Origin: Syntrophobacter sp. SbD2
Lineage (GTDB): Bacteria > Desulfobacterota > Binatia > UBA9968
Direction: 5' to 3'
Length of the DNA: 42,045 nt
NCBI GenBank assembly: GCA_945889495.1
Contig: CAMDBU010000033.1
Location: forward strand, 1 to 42,045
Part shown: one piece after another, positions 24,945-33,116 of the stretch
How the letters are laid out: the number at the start of each line of letters is the position of its first letter
How positions within the stretch are numbered: position 1 is the first letter of the stretch
Position numbers and translations under genes: made by a program
The notes under the pieces: model-generated
The model's input: the letters and a program-made list of their open reading frames with translations, nothing else
Database searches by the model: none
What the model was told of the DNA's origin: nothing

Positions 24945-26073
24945 AAAAATCAAGCAGATCATGTTGGTGGTGGGCGAAGCGTCGGGCGATGTCCATGGCG
25001 CCCATTTGGTAACTGCCCTGCACCGCCAGCACCCGCGGTTAAAAATCTTCGGCGTCGCCGGCGAGCAGCTCCAACAAACCGCATTCGAAGCGCTATTCAA
25101 TGTTTCCCAACTGACCGGCATGGGGCTGGTGGAACTCGCCGGCAACGTGAAAAATATTTGGCGCGCCTACACGCTTTTGCGCGATGCGCTCAAACAACGC
25201 CGACCCGATTTACTCATTCTCATCGACTTTCCCGATTTCAATTTGCGCCTGGCGCGGGTCGCCAAGTCCTTGGCCATTCCGGTGCTTTATTACATTAGCC
25301 CACAGATTTGGGCCTGGCGGCGCGGCCGGGTGCGCCAGATCGCCAAGTCGGTGGACCGGATGGCGGTGGTGTTTCCCTTCGAAGTCGAGTTTTACCAGCG
25401 CCATGGCGTCAACGTGACCTTCGTCGGTCATCCGTTGTTGGAGAGCGTCACCGCCAGCCAGAGCCGGGAAGCGGTGCTGGCGCGTTACGGCCTCGACCCG
25501 GCGAAAAAAACCATCGCGCTGTTGCCCGGCAGCCGCCATGGCGAGGTCAGCCGGCTACTGCCGCCGATGCTTGCGGCCGCGGCGCAAATGCACGCCAGCG
25601 ACAACGTCCAGTTTTTTTGTCTGCGCGCCAGCACCATCGACGCCGCCGATTTGCAGCGCCTGATCGGTGGCGCCAAGATTCCGCTGGTCGATCGCGATCG
25701 CTACGACGCGGTGCGCGCCGCGGATCTGGTCTGGACCGCGTCGGGGACGGCGACCTTGGAGACTGCGCTCTTGGCCCGACCCATGGTGATCGTCTACCGC
25801 ATGTCCTGGCTAACTTATCTGATCGCTCGGCTGCTCGTGCGGGTCGAGCATATCGGCATGGTCAATTTGATCGCCGGTAAACGCTTGGTGCCGGAGCTGA
25901 TTCAAAGCGATGTCAATCCAACCAAACTGATCGGTGAAAGCCGGCGCCTGTTGAACGATGCCAAGGCCCACGCCGCTCTGGTCGACGAACTCAACCAGCT
26001 GCGCCAACGCTTGGGCTCACCCGGCGCCGCCGACCGGGTGGCGGCGATGGCGCTCGGCATGATTGGAGTTTGA
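24937..26073 (+). CDS. lpxB: Lipid A disaccharide synthase LpxB
   Basis: 378 residues of the GT19 fold: 'MLVVGEASGDVHGAHLV' at the N-terminus, 'YYISPQIWAWRRGRVRQIAKSVDRMAVVFPFE', 'FVGHPLLE', 'LLPGSRHGEVSRLLPPML' and 'ASGTATLETALLARPMVIVYR'. It joins lipid X to UDP-diacylglucosamine at the inner membrane. The start is GTG overlapping the oxidoreductase stop by 8 bases. waaA follows after 6 bases, with no msbA between. Confidence 0.96.
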   Translation: MAEKIKQIMLVVGEASGDVHGAHLVTALHRQHPRLKIFGVAGEQLQQTAFEALFNVSQLTGMGLVELAGNVKNIWRAYTLLRDALKQRRPDLLILIDFPDFNLRLARVAKSLAIPVLYYISPQIWAWRRGRVRQIAKSVDRMAVVFPFEVEFYQRHGVNVTFVGHPLLESVTASQSREAVLARYGLDPAKKTIALLPGSRHGEVSRLLPPMLAAAAQMHASDNVQFFCLRASTIDAADLQRLIGGAKIPLVDRDRYDAVRAADLVWTASGTATLETALLARPMVIVYRMSWLTYLIARLLVRVEHIGMVNLIAGKRLVPELIQSDVNPTKLIGESRRLLNDAKAHAALVDELNQLRQRLGSPGAADRVAAMALGMIGV

Positions 26074-26079
26074 CCATCG

Positions 26080-27408
26080 ATGTGGTTCGTCGGTTACAAC
26101 TTTTTGCTCTCGCTGCTTTTTCTCCTGGCCCTGCCGTTGCTGCCGTTATTGCCGTTATTGGGCAAACGTTTCAGCGCCGGGTTGGGCCAGCGCCTGGGCT
26201 ATTATCCACCGGCATTGACGCGCACGTCGGCCGGCGCGCAGCCGGTATGGATTCACGCCTCGTCGGTGGGCGAGGTGCGCTCGATTGAAACTTTGGTTCG
26301 CGAGTTAAAAAACCGCCAGCCGCGCCGGCGCATTCTATTGTCGACCTTTACCAGCAGCGGCCAGGCAATTGCCGAAAAAATCACCGGCGTCGATGCGGCG
26401 ATTTATTTGCCGCTGGATTTTTTGTGGACCGTGCGGCGCGCCCTGCGGCAGTGGAATCCGACGCTCTTGTTGATTGCCGAAACCGAGATCTGGCCCAATT
26501 TATTGAGCGAATGTTTTCGCCGCGGCATTCCCGCGGTAATGGTGAGCGGCCGCTTGTCGCCGCGCTCCTTGCCGCGCTATCAGAGATTCGGCGGTTTTTT
26601 TCGCCAGGTGCTCGGCCGCTTCGCCGCCATCGGCGCGCAGAGCGCCGAGGATGCCGCGCGCATGGTCAAGCTCGGCGCCGATCCGAGCCGGGTCACCGTG
26701 GTCGGCAGTCTCAAGTCGGCCGGCGCGCCGGCGCCAGCCTCGCGACTGGCCAGCGTGGCGCGGCACGGCAAAAAACTTTTGATCGCCGGCAGCACCCATG
26801 GCGGCGAGGAAGAAATCCTGCTGGCCAGTTTCGCGGCGCTCCGGCCCAAATTCCCCGAGCTGTCGATGGTTTTGGCGCCGCGCCATCCGCAACGCTTCGA
26901 TGAAGTCGAAGCGCTGGTGCGCCGCAGCGGTTTCAGCTTTCAGCGGCGCAGCCGCAGCGCCGACGGCGATCTTTTCGCCCGCGACATTTTACTTTTGGAT
27001 ACCTTGGGCGAGCTCGGTGAGTTCTTCGCCTGCGGCGATATCGCCTTTGTCGGCGGCAGTCTGGTGGATATCGGCGGTCACAATATTCTCGAGCCGGCGC
27101 GCGCCGGTAAAGCGATTCTGTTCGGCTCTTACATGAGTAATTTGCCCGCCCTGGCCGGTGAATTCAAATCCGCGGGCGCGGCCATGGAAGTCGCCGATGG
27201 CCCGGCCTTGACGGCGGCCTTGGCGCAGTTGTTGGCCGACGACGCCCAGCGCTTGGCCATGGGTCGGCGTGCCCTGACGGCGTCGGCTCAGGATGACGGC
27301 GCGATGCAACGTAACTACAATTTGGCGGCGCGTTATCTGACGGATGCGCCGGTACCGCTGGGGGCGGTTCCGTCCTATGGCGAAGGTGATTTAACCATCC
27401 ATGTCTGA
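26080..27408 (+). CDS. waaA: 3-deoxy-D-manno-octulosonic acid (Kdo) transferase
   Basis: 442 residues of GT30 type. A membrane anchor lies at residues 5-28 and the catalytic Glu in 'HASSVGEVRSIETL'. 'AETEIWPNLL', 'AGSTHGGEEEILL' and 'VGGSLVDIGGHNILEPARAGKAILFG' complete the family pattern. It adds Kdo to lipid IV-A and may transfer one or more residues; the number cannot be told from sequence. It overlaps lpxK by 8 bases. Confidence 0.95.
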   Translation: MWFVGYNFLLSLLFLLALPLLPLLPLLGKRFSAGLGQRLGYYPPALTRTSAGAQPVWIHASSVGEVRSIETLVRELKNRQPRRRILLSTFTSSGQAIAEKITGVDAAIYLPLDFLWTVRRALRQWNPTLLLIAETEIWPNLLSECFRRGIPAVMVSGRLSPRSLPRYQRFGGFFRQVLGRFAAIGAQSAEDAARMVKLGADPSRVTVVGSLKSAGAPAPASRLASVARHGKKLLIAGSTHGGEEEILLASFAALRPKFPELSMVLAPRHPQRFDEVEALVRRSGFSFQRRSRSADGDLFARDILLLDTLGELGEFFACGDIAFVGGSLVDIGGHNILEPARAGKAILFGSYMSNLPALAGEFKSAGAAMEVADGPALTAALAQLLADDAQRLAMGRRALTASAQDDGAMQRNYNLAARYLTDAPVPLGAVPSYGEGDLTIHV

Positions 27409-28495
27409 TTCAGCGGTGCGGCGGGTGTGGGAGCGGCGCGACGTCGGTGGCAAGCTTTTAGGATGGCTTCTCTGGCCGGCGTCCTTGGCTTATGCAGCCG
27501 CGGTTCAACTGCGCAATATTTTTTTCTCCCGCGGCTGGATCAAGTCGGTGCGCTTGCCCAGGCCAGTGATCAGCGTCGGTAACCTGACCGTCGGCGGCAC
27601 CGGCAAAACGCCCACTTGTCTATGGCTCGCCGGCGAGTTGCGCCGCCAAGGGTTGAAGGTGGCGATTTTGAGCCGCGGTTACCGGCGCAAGGCGACCGAG
27701 CCGGCGATTTTGCAACCGAGCCAACTGAACGTTGACATTGCGCAAAATGACCATGAACTCGCCCAAGGCGGCGACGAACCCTTGATGATGGCGCGGCTCT
27801 ACGACCAGACCGTCGGTGTCGGCGCCGACCGGGCGCAAGCGGCCCAAGCGCTGTTGCGCCAGAATGGCGCCATCGACGCATTCATACTCGACGACGGCTT
27901 TCAGCATCGTTACGTCAAACGGGATATCGACCTGCTACTCCTTGGCGAAGACAGTTCAGGCCGGGTGCTGCCAGCCGGGCCGTTTCGCGAGCCCCGGCGC
28001 AACTTGAAGCGCGGCGATTATTGGTTGGTCACCGGCGCCGAGACCGAGTGGCGTCGCCAGCTGCCCGAGGCACGTTCGAAGGCGGCGTTTAGCGGCGTCT
28101 TGGAGCCCTTGGACTTGATCACCTACGATGACCATCGTTGGAAGCGCTATCCGCTGAGCGTTTTGCACCATAGCAAGATTCTGACGGTCACCGGTATCGC
28201 CAACCCACAAAAATTTTATGAAGCGATCCATGAGTGGGAAGGACAAATCGTTCACACCTTGGAGTATCCCGATCACCATGCTTACAGCCCGAAGGACTGG
28301 CAGGAGATCAGCCGGATGGCGCGCTTGATCGATCTGATCGTCACCACCGAGAAAGACATTCTCAAGCTGATTCGCTACCCCTTCGCGCGCGATAAACTCT
28401 TGGCCCTGCGGGTCGGCATGACCGTGACCGGCGGCGAGCAATTGATCGCCGATATCGTCACGAAGATTCGCGCCGCCGATGGCGGCGAACCATGA
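27401..28495 (+). CDS. lpxK: Tetraacyldisaccharide 4'-kinase LpxK
   Basis: 364 residues with a membrane-associated N-terminus, the P-loop 'SVGNLTVGGTGKTP', 'LSRGYRRK', 'GDEPLMMAR', 'VGADRAQAA' and 'DAFILDDGFQHRYVKRDIDLLLL'. It phosphorylates the 4' position to make lipid IV-A. It overlaps waaA at its start and the GmhB gene at its end (4 bases), so the block is translationally coupled. Confidence 0.96.
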   Translation: MSDSAVRRVWERRDVGGKLLGWLLWPASLAYAAAVQLRNIFFSRGWIKSVRLPRPVISVGNLTVGGTGKTPTCLWLAGELRRQGLKVAILSRGYRRKATEPAILQPSQLNVDIAQNDHELAQGGDEPLMMARLYDQTVGVGADRAQAAQALLRQNGAIDAFILDDGFQHRYVKRDIDLLLLGEDSSGRVLPAGPFREPRRNLKRGDYWLVTGAETEWRRQLPEARSKAAFSGVLEPLDLITYDDHRWKRYPLSVLHHSKILTVTGIANPQKFYEAIHEWEGQIVHTLEYPDHHAYSPKDWQEISRMARLIDLIVTTEKDILKLIRYPFARDKLLALRVGMTVTGGEQLIADIVTKIRAADGGEP

Positions 28496-29085
28496 GCACG
28501 GCGGCGCTTTGGCCAGCGGTGTTCCTCGACCGCGACGGCACCTTGATTCGCGAAGTCGGCTATCTGTGCCGCCCCGAGCAGATTGAACTACTCGATGGCG
28601 CGGCGGCGGCGCTGCGGGCTTTGCGCGCGGCCGGTTTCAAGACCGTGGTGGTAACCAATCAATCGGCGGTGGCGCGCGGCTGGTTGAGCGAAGCGGGGCT
28701 GAATGAGATTCACCAGGTGATGCGCGAGCGCTTAGCCGAGCATGGGGCGATACTGGACGCCATTTACTACTGCCCGCATCATCCGAGCGAAGGCATCGAC
28801 GGTTATCGCATCGCCTGCGATTGCCGTAAGCCCAATCCCGGCATGATTCAGCGCGCCGCCCAGGAGCTTGGCCTGGAGCCGAAAATTTCCTATGTGGTGG
28901 GCGATCAGAATGTCGACCGTGAGCTCGCCTTGCGGGTCGGCGCGATTCCGGTGCTGGTACGCAGCAACGGCGAACAGACCCTAGTCGAAGAGCTTGCCAA
29001 CCCGGCGCTATTCGATAACATAAAAATGGCCGCAGAATGGATTCTGGCACAAAGCCGGAATCTGATTGAGGGGGCGGAGCAATGA
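28492..29085 (+). CDS. gmhB: D-glycero-D-manno-heptose 1,7-bisphosphate 7-phosphatase
   Basis: 197-residue HAD phosphatase with 'VFLDRDGTLIREVGYL' (motif I), 'VVTNQS' (motif II), a zinc-binding Cys/His loop 'YYCPHHPSEG...ACDCRKPNPGM', and 'VVGDQNVDRELA' (motif IV). The zinc loop is typical of GmhB rather than histidinol phosphatase. It supplies a step of ADP-heptose synthesis used by WaaF downstream; GmhA, HldE and HldD are not in this window. Overlaps lpxK and the next gene by 4 bases each. Confidence 0.93.
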   Translation: MSTAALWPAVFLDRDGTLIREVGYLCRPEQIELLDGAAAALRALRAAGFKTVVVTNQSAVARGWLSEAGLNEIHQVMRERLAEHGAILDAIYYCPHHPSEGIDGYRIACDCRKPNPGMIQRAAQELGLEPKISYVVGDQNVDRELALRVGAIPVLVRSNGEQTLVEELANPALFDNIKMAAEWILAQSRNLIEGAEQ

Positions 29086-30020
29086 AATCTCTGGTCACCG
29101 GTGCCGCCGGATTTATCGGTTCGCACTTGGTTGAAAAGCTGCTCGGTGCCGGCCATGACGTGGTCGGCATCGACTGTTTTCTCGATAACTATCCGCGCCA
29201 TTTCAAAGAGCATAATCTGGCCAACTTTGAGCGCCACCCGAAGTTTCGCTTCGTCAATGAAGACTTGACCAAGACCGATCTCAAAGCGCTTCTTCTAGAT
29301 GTCGGTTATGTGTTTCATTTGGCAGGCCAGCCCGGCGTGCGCTCGAGCTGGGGTAGCGAGTTTTCCCGCTACACGGAAAATAACTTGAGCGCCACCCAGC
29401 TGCTGTTGGAAGCGGCCAAGGATCTCAAGCTGGAAAAATTCGTCTACGCGTCGACTTCGTCGGTGTACGGCGACACCGCCGACCTGCCCATGCGCGAGGA
29501 TGGACTCACCCGGCCGGTGTCGCCCTATGGCGCCACTAAGCTCGCCGCCGAGCATCTCTGCCATCTCTACAGCCAAGCCTATGGCGTACCGACGGTGGCG
29601 CTGCGGTTTTTTACCGTCTACGGCCCGCGCCAGCGGCCCGACATGTTTTTTCACATCTTCATGCGCGCGCTGCTCGCCGGCGCCGCCGTGCCGCTCTACG
29701 ACGATGGCGAGCAAACCCGCGATTTTACTTTTTGCTCGGACATCGTCGACGGGCTTTACAACGCGGCGCACTACCCGCGGCATGGCGAAGTCTTCAATCT
29801 CGGCGGCGGCTCGCAGGTAAGTTTATTGACGGCCATCGCCATGGCGGAGAAAATCGCCGGCGTCAAAGCCAATCTGCAACGCTTCGACCGCCAGCGCGGC
29901 GATGTCCGCCACACCAGCGCGCGCTTGGACTTGGCGCGGGACAAATTGAACTACCATCCGCGGGTCGGCTTGGAAGAAGGGCTCAAACAAGAATGGCAAT
30001 GGCTAAAGTCAATATCGTGA
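29082..30020 (+). CDS. NAD-dependent sugar epimerase (UDP-glucose/UDP-glucuronate 4-epimerase-like)
   Basis: 312-residue extended SDR: TGAAGFIGSHL nucleotide motif, catalytic 'STSSVYGD' serine/threonine and Y-x-x-x-K in 'SPYGATKLAAEH', then 'TVYGPRQRPDMFFHIFMRALLAG' as in UDP-glucuronate and related 4-epimerases. It makes a sugar nucleotide for the LPS core. It is not HldD, whose motifs differ. It ends the lipid A transcription block, followed by three hairpins. Confidence 0.88.
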   Translation: MKSLVTGAAGFIGSHLVEKLLGAGHDVVGIDCFLDNYPRHFKEHNLANFERHPKFRFVNEDLTKTDLKALLLDVGYVFHLAGQPGVRSSWGSEFSRYTENNLSATQLLLEAAKDLKLEKFVYASTSSVYGDTADLPMREDGLTRPVSPYGATKLAAEHLCHLYSQAYGVPTVALRFFTVYGPRQRPDMFFHIFMRALLAGAAVPLYDDGEQTRDFTFCSDIVDGLYNAAHYPRHGEVFNLGGGSQVSLLTAIAMAEKIAGVKANLQRFDRQRGDVRHTSARLDLARDKLNYHPRVGLEEGLKQEWQWLKSIS

Positions 30021-30021
30021 A

Positions 30022-30114
30022 CGGGGTTTGAACCCCGATCACGACCAAAGGGGATGCTCGGCCCCCTTTGGTAACCCCATTTGTCGGTGCCCGCAGCAAG
30101 CTGCGGGGTTTTAT
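30022..30114 (+). repeat. Three consecutive stem-loops
   Basis: Stem 1: CGGGGTT/AACCCCG, 30022-30037, loop 2-4 bases. Stem 2: CCAAAGGGG/CCCCTTTGG, 30045-30071, loop 9. Stem 3: CCCGCAG/CTGCGGG, 30090-30107, loop CAAG. Together they fill the whole gap between the epimerase and the VOC gene except its ribosome site. Confidence 0.7.
30090..30114 (+). terminator. Candidate intrinsic terminator after the epimerase gene
   Basis: CCCGCAG-CAAG-CTGCGGG followed by GTTTTAT. The stem is short (7 bp) and GC-rich and the T run only four long, so termination may be partial, letting some transcription continue into the VOC and core genes. Confidence 0.5.
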
Positions 30115-30135
30115 AAGAATTAAGGGAGGTGAACC

Positions 30136-30996
30136 ATGGGCGACTATAGTGAAGAAGATGTCGGCAACATAATTTCCCTCGAACATGTCAACGTGCAGAT
30201 CCCCGATCAATCGCTGGCGACGTTATTTTACGTCGTCGGCATGGGCTGCACCCGCGATCCCTATTTGAATGTCGGTCTCAACAACATGTGGGCCAACATC
30301 GGCGAGCAGCAGTTCCATTTGCCGACTCGCCCGGCCCAGGTGATCGACGGCTTCATCGGTCTGGTGGTGCCCCATTTGGACGGCTTGGCCAAGCGCTTGG
30401 AAGCGGTGGCCGATGGTCTCAAGGGCACGCAGTTTGGCTTCGAGCAGCAGGGCGATTGCCTGGTCGTCACTTGCCCCTGGGGCAATCGCTACCGCTGTCA
30501 TCCAGGCCAGGAACAGTTCGGCGATATGGCGTCGGGCATGCCCTACGTCGAGTTCAACGTGCCACGCGGCGCCATGGCCGGCATCCTGCGGTTTTATCAA
30601 ACCGCGTTCAGCGCGCCGACCGCGGTGGAGTCGGACTCCGGCGGCGAGTTCGGCCGGGTCAAGATCGGCCGCCACCAGTCGCTGTTGTTCCGCGAGACCG
30701 AACGCGCGCTGCGGCCCTATGACGGCCATCACATCGCCATCTATGTCGCCAATTTTTCCGCGCCCTACGGATATTTGAAACAGCGCGGCGCGATCTCGGA
30801 AGAGGTCCGCAACCATCAGTTTCGTTTCAAGGACATCGTCGATCCGGCCGACGGCAGCGGTAAGTTCTTACTCGAGCATGAAGTGCGCTCGCTGCGCCAT
30901 CCGATGTACAACCGGTTCTTCGTCAATCGCGACGTGAGCCAGAGCCAGCGCAGCTACCGGCGCGGCTGGGATGCCTACACGCCCTATCTGCGCTAG
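30136..30996 (+). CDS. VOC-superfamily (glyoxalase fold) protein, unknown function
   Basis: 286 residues containing two beta-alpha-beta-beta-beta modules of the vicinal-oxygen-chelate type: 'ISLEHVNVQIPDQSLATLFYVVGMGCTRD' starting one, 'MPYVEFNVPRGAMAGILRFYQTAFSAPT' and 'GHHIAIYVANFSAPYGYLKQRG' the other. Metal-ligand His/Glu candidates exist, but the substrate is unknown. It has an unusually strong ribosome site (AAGGGAGGTGA) 7 bases before ATG. It is an unexpected guest between lipid A and core genes; it may just share the spot. Confidence 0.75.
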   Translation: MGDYSEEDVGNIISLEHVNVQIPDQSLATLFYVVGMGCTRDPYLNVGLNNMWANIGEQQFHLPTRPAQVIDGFIGLVVPHLDGLAKRLEAVADGLKGTQFGFEQQGDCLVVTCPWGNRYRCHPGQEQFGDMASGMPYVEFNVPRGAMAGILRFYQTAFSAPTAVESDSGGEFGRVKIGRHQSLLFRETERALRPYDGHHIAIYVANFSAPYGYLKQRGAISEEVRNHQFRFKDIVDPADGSGKFLLEHEVRSLRHPMYNRFFVNRDVSQSQRSYRRGWDAYTPYLR

Positions 30997-31038
30997 GCGG
31001 CGCGGGCAAATTTTTATTCAACCTAGGAGGAAGCGGCC

Positions 31039-31206
31039 ATGGCTATCAGTAAGGAACTTCTCGATATTCTCGCCTGTCCCAAGTGCAAGGGCGACATTCA
31101 TTTGAACGACAAAAAAGATGGACTCGTCTGTGACGCATGCCATCTGCAGTACCGAATTCAGGACGATATCCCGGTGATGTTGATCGACGAGGCGGTGCCG
31201 GTTTAG
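31039..31206 (+). CDS. Trm112/YcaR-family small zinc protein
   Basis: A 55-residue gene. It begins MAISKELLDILACPKCKGDI and has two Cys pairs (C13-P-K-C16 and C31-D-A-C34) as a zinc ribbon, ending 'IPVMLIDEAVPV', the family tail. An AGGAGG site lies 9 bases upstream. YcaR relatives commonly sit beside lpxK in proteobacteria, so finding it here fits the envelope cluster. Molecular role in bacteria is poorly known. waaF starts 4 bases later. Confidence 0.9.
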   Translation: MAISKELLDILACPKCKGDIHLNDKKDGLVCDACHLQYRIQDDIPVMLIDEAVPV

Positions 31207-31210
31207 GGCT

Positions 31211-32302
31211 ATGTTGGTGGCCGATTGGCGCAATGTGCTGGTCTTGCAGACGAGCTTTCTCGGCGATCTGGTATTGACCTTGCCGCTCCTCGCCGAGCTG
31301 CGCCGGCGCTTTCCCATCGGCAAGTTGTCGTTGATGTGCACGCCCTTGGGCAAAGAGCTGTTGCAGGATCATCCGGCCGTTGACGAGCTCATCGTCGACG
31401 ACAAGCGGCGCGAGCATGGCGGCTGGCGCGGTTTGCAAAGCCAAGCGGCGGCATTGCGGCAGAAAAACTTCACCATCGCCTTGACGCCGCATAAGTCGGC
31501 GCGTAGCGCCTATTTGTTGTACCGCGCCGCCATTCCCCAGCGCATCGGCTTTCGCCAGAGCAAGGGTTGGTTTCTATTTCATCAGCGCGCCGAGCGCGAT
31601 CCGGCGCGCCATGATGTCGAGCGCAACTTGTCGGTCTTGGAGCCGCTCGGCGTCAAGGTGCAGGATTGCTTGAAGCGCTTCGATCTCGTGCCGACAAGCG
31701 AAGTGGCAAATCGGGTCGGCGAAAAAATGCGTCAGTTGGGCGTGGTCGACGGCAAGTTAACCATCGGCATCAATCCCGGCTCAGTGTGGCCGACTAAGCG
31801 CTGGTGGAGCGAAGGGTTCGGGCAATTGATCGGTCTCGCCAAGGCAAAATTTGACTGCCAAATTTTGCTCTTCGGTGGCCCCGAGGATCGGCCGGTGGCG
31901 GAGCAGTTGCTCCAGCGCGCCGGCGGCGCGGCGGTCAATCTCGCCGGCGCATTTACTCTCGGCGAGCTGCCGGCCGCCATCGGCCGCTGCCAGGTGTTTG
32001 TCACCAACGACAGCGGCCCCATGCATATCGCGGTGGCGCGCCAGGTGCCGACGGTGGCGATCTTTTGCGCCACCACGCCGGATCTCGGCTTCTATCCCTA
32101 CAGCAGCAACGCCATCGTCATTCAGAAATCGCTTCACTGCCGTCCTTGCACTTCCCATGGCGGGCGGCGCTGTCCGCTGGTCCATGAGCATTGCATCCGG
32201 CAGATCGCGCCGTGGACGGTCTTGGCGGCGGTGGAGAAATTGCTTGCCGGCCAGCCAGGCGCCACTGCGGACCGCTTCCTGCCGGAATTTCTCGCCGCGT
32301 AA
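31211..32302 (+). CDS. waaF: LPS heptosyltransferase II (WaaF-like, GT9)
   Basis: 363 residues. 'VLVLQTSFLGDLVLTLPLLAELRRRFP' is the GT9 N-terminus, 'GINPGSVWPTKRWW' and 'VFVTNDSGPMHIAVA' form the nucleotide-heptose site, and the C-terminal Cys-rich 'CRPCTSHGGRRCP' is typical of heptosyltransferase II. It adds heptose from ADP-heptose to the inner core on the cytoplasmic side. Closely follows the Trm112-type gene. Confidence 0.92.
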   Translation: MLVADWRNVLVLQTSFLGDLVLTLPLLAELRRRFPIGKLSLMCTPLGKELLQDHPAVDELIVDDKRREHGGWRGLQSQAAALRQKNFTIALTPHKSARSAYLLYRAAIPQRIGFRQSKGWFLFHQRAERDPARHDVERNLSVLEPLGVKVQDCLKRFDLVPTSEVANRVGEKMRQLGVVDGKLTIGINPGSVWPTKRWWSEGFGQLIGLAKAKFDCQILLFGGPEDRPVAEQLLQRAGGAAVNLAGAFTLGELPAAIGRCQVFVTNDSGPMHIAVARQVPTVAIFCATTPDLGFYPYSSNAIVIQKSLHCRPCTSHGGRRCPLVHEHCIRQIAPWTVLAAVEKLLAGQPGATADRFLPEFLAA

Positions 32303-32345
32303 AAATCTTTTTATCGCGGAGCGCGCGGATTTCGTCGTCGGCCGT

Positions 32346-33116
32346 ATGTTTTCCGAGAAAATGATCTGGGGCGCGATTCCTGATGGGTTTCAAAAATTGA
32401 CCGACGCACGCGGCAACCGGTTGGCGGTGCGCGGCGACCGCCAACAAGAAATTCAGCTGTCTACCTGCTTAGAGATCGAGAGCCGCGGCGCCGTCGCCGG
32501 CGTCTACGGCCGCGGCGACATGCGCTCGCTGACGCTTAGCGATGGCAGCACCGCGCTGTTTCGCCGCTATCATCATGGCGGGCTGTTGCGTGGGCTCACC
32601 GGCAAGTATTTTTTCTCCTGGCCGCCCCGGCCGTTTCGCGAGTTGACTATCACCGAAGAGTTGCGCCGGCGCGGCTTTCCCACCGTGGAGGTCTACGCCG
32701 CTTGTGTCGAAAAGGTCGCCGGGCCGGTTTATCGCGGCTGCTTGGTGACCCGGCAACTGGAAGGCGCCCATGATCTCTGGGCCGGATTGCAAAACGGTTT
32801 CGCCGAGCGCGTCGGCATGGAAGCGATCTTGAAGGCGGTGGCGGTGGCGGTTCGCCGGATGCATCGCGAGGGGATTTTTCATTACGATCTCAATCTGAAA
32901 AATATCTTGATCCGCGCCGGCGCCGCCGGCGTCGAGAGCCATGTCATCGATTTCGATAAAGCGATTCTAGTTTTGGGCCAACTACCGGCGCCGCTGGCGC
33001 AAAAAAATCTCGCCCGCTTGTTGCGCTCGATCCGCAAACTCGATCCCGAGCGGCGCTATTTCTCCACCGCGTCCTGGGATATTTTTTGGGATTACTATCA
33101 TGGCGCCGCAGCCTAA
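32346..33116 (+). CDS. kdkA: Kdo kinase-like LPS kinase (KdkA type)
   Basis: 256 residues from ATG 32346; homology seems to begin a little earlier, at 'RADFVVGRMF', so an upstream start (for example the TTG near 32246, inside waaF) is possible. 'LTLSDGSTALFRRYHHGGLLRGL', 'HREGIFHYDLNLKNILI' (catalytic H-x-D-x-x-x-x-N) and 'VIDFDKA' (metal-binding D-F-D) match the 3-deoxy-D-manno-octulosonic acid kinase family. It is the first of three kinases in the operon. It overlaps the next gene by 17 bases. Confidence 0.85.
   Translation: MFSEKMIWGAIPDGFQKLTDARGNRLAVRGDRQQEIQLSTCLEIESRGAVAGVYGRGDMRSLTLSDGSTALFRRYHHGGLLRGLTGKYFFSWPPRPFRELTITEELRRRGFPTVEVYAACVEKVAGPVYRGCLVTRQLEGAHDLWAGLQNGFAERVGMEAILKAVAVAVRRMHREGIFHYDLNLKNILIRAGAAGVESHVIDFDKAILVLGQLPAPLAQKNLARLLRSIRKLDPERRYFSTASWDIFWDYYHGAAA

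Noticed and set aside
24000-25145. A 381-codon minus-strand open frame across the Gfo/Idh and lpxB genes
   Set aside because: It is a shadow of GC-rich codon use; no motif, and both sense genes are well supported.
29082-30020. Epimerase as HldD (ADP-heptose epimerase)
   Set aside because: Tempting next to gmhB, but the motifs after the Y-x-x-x-K site (TVYGPRQRPDM) are those of UDP-hexose/uronate 4-epimerases.
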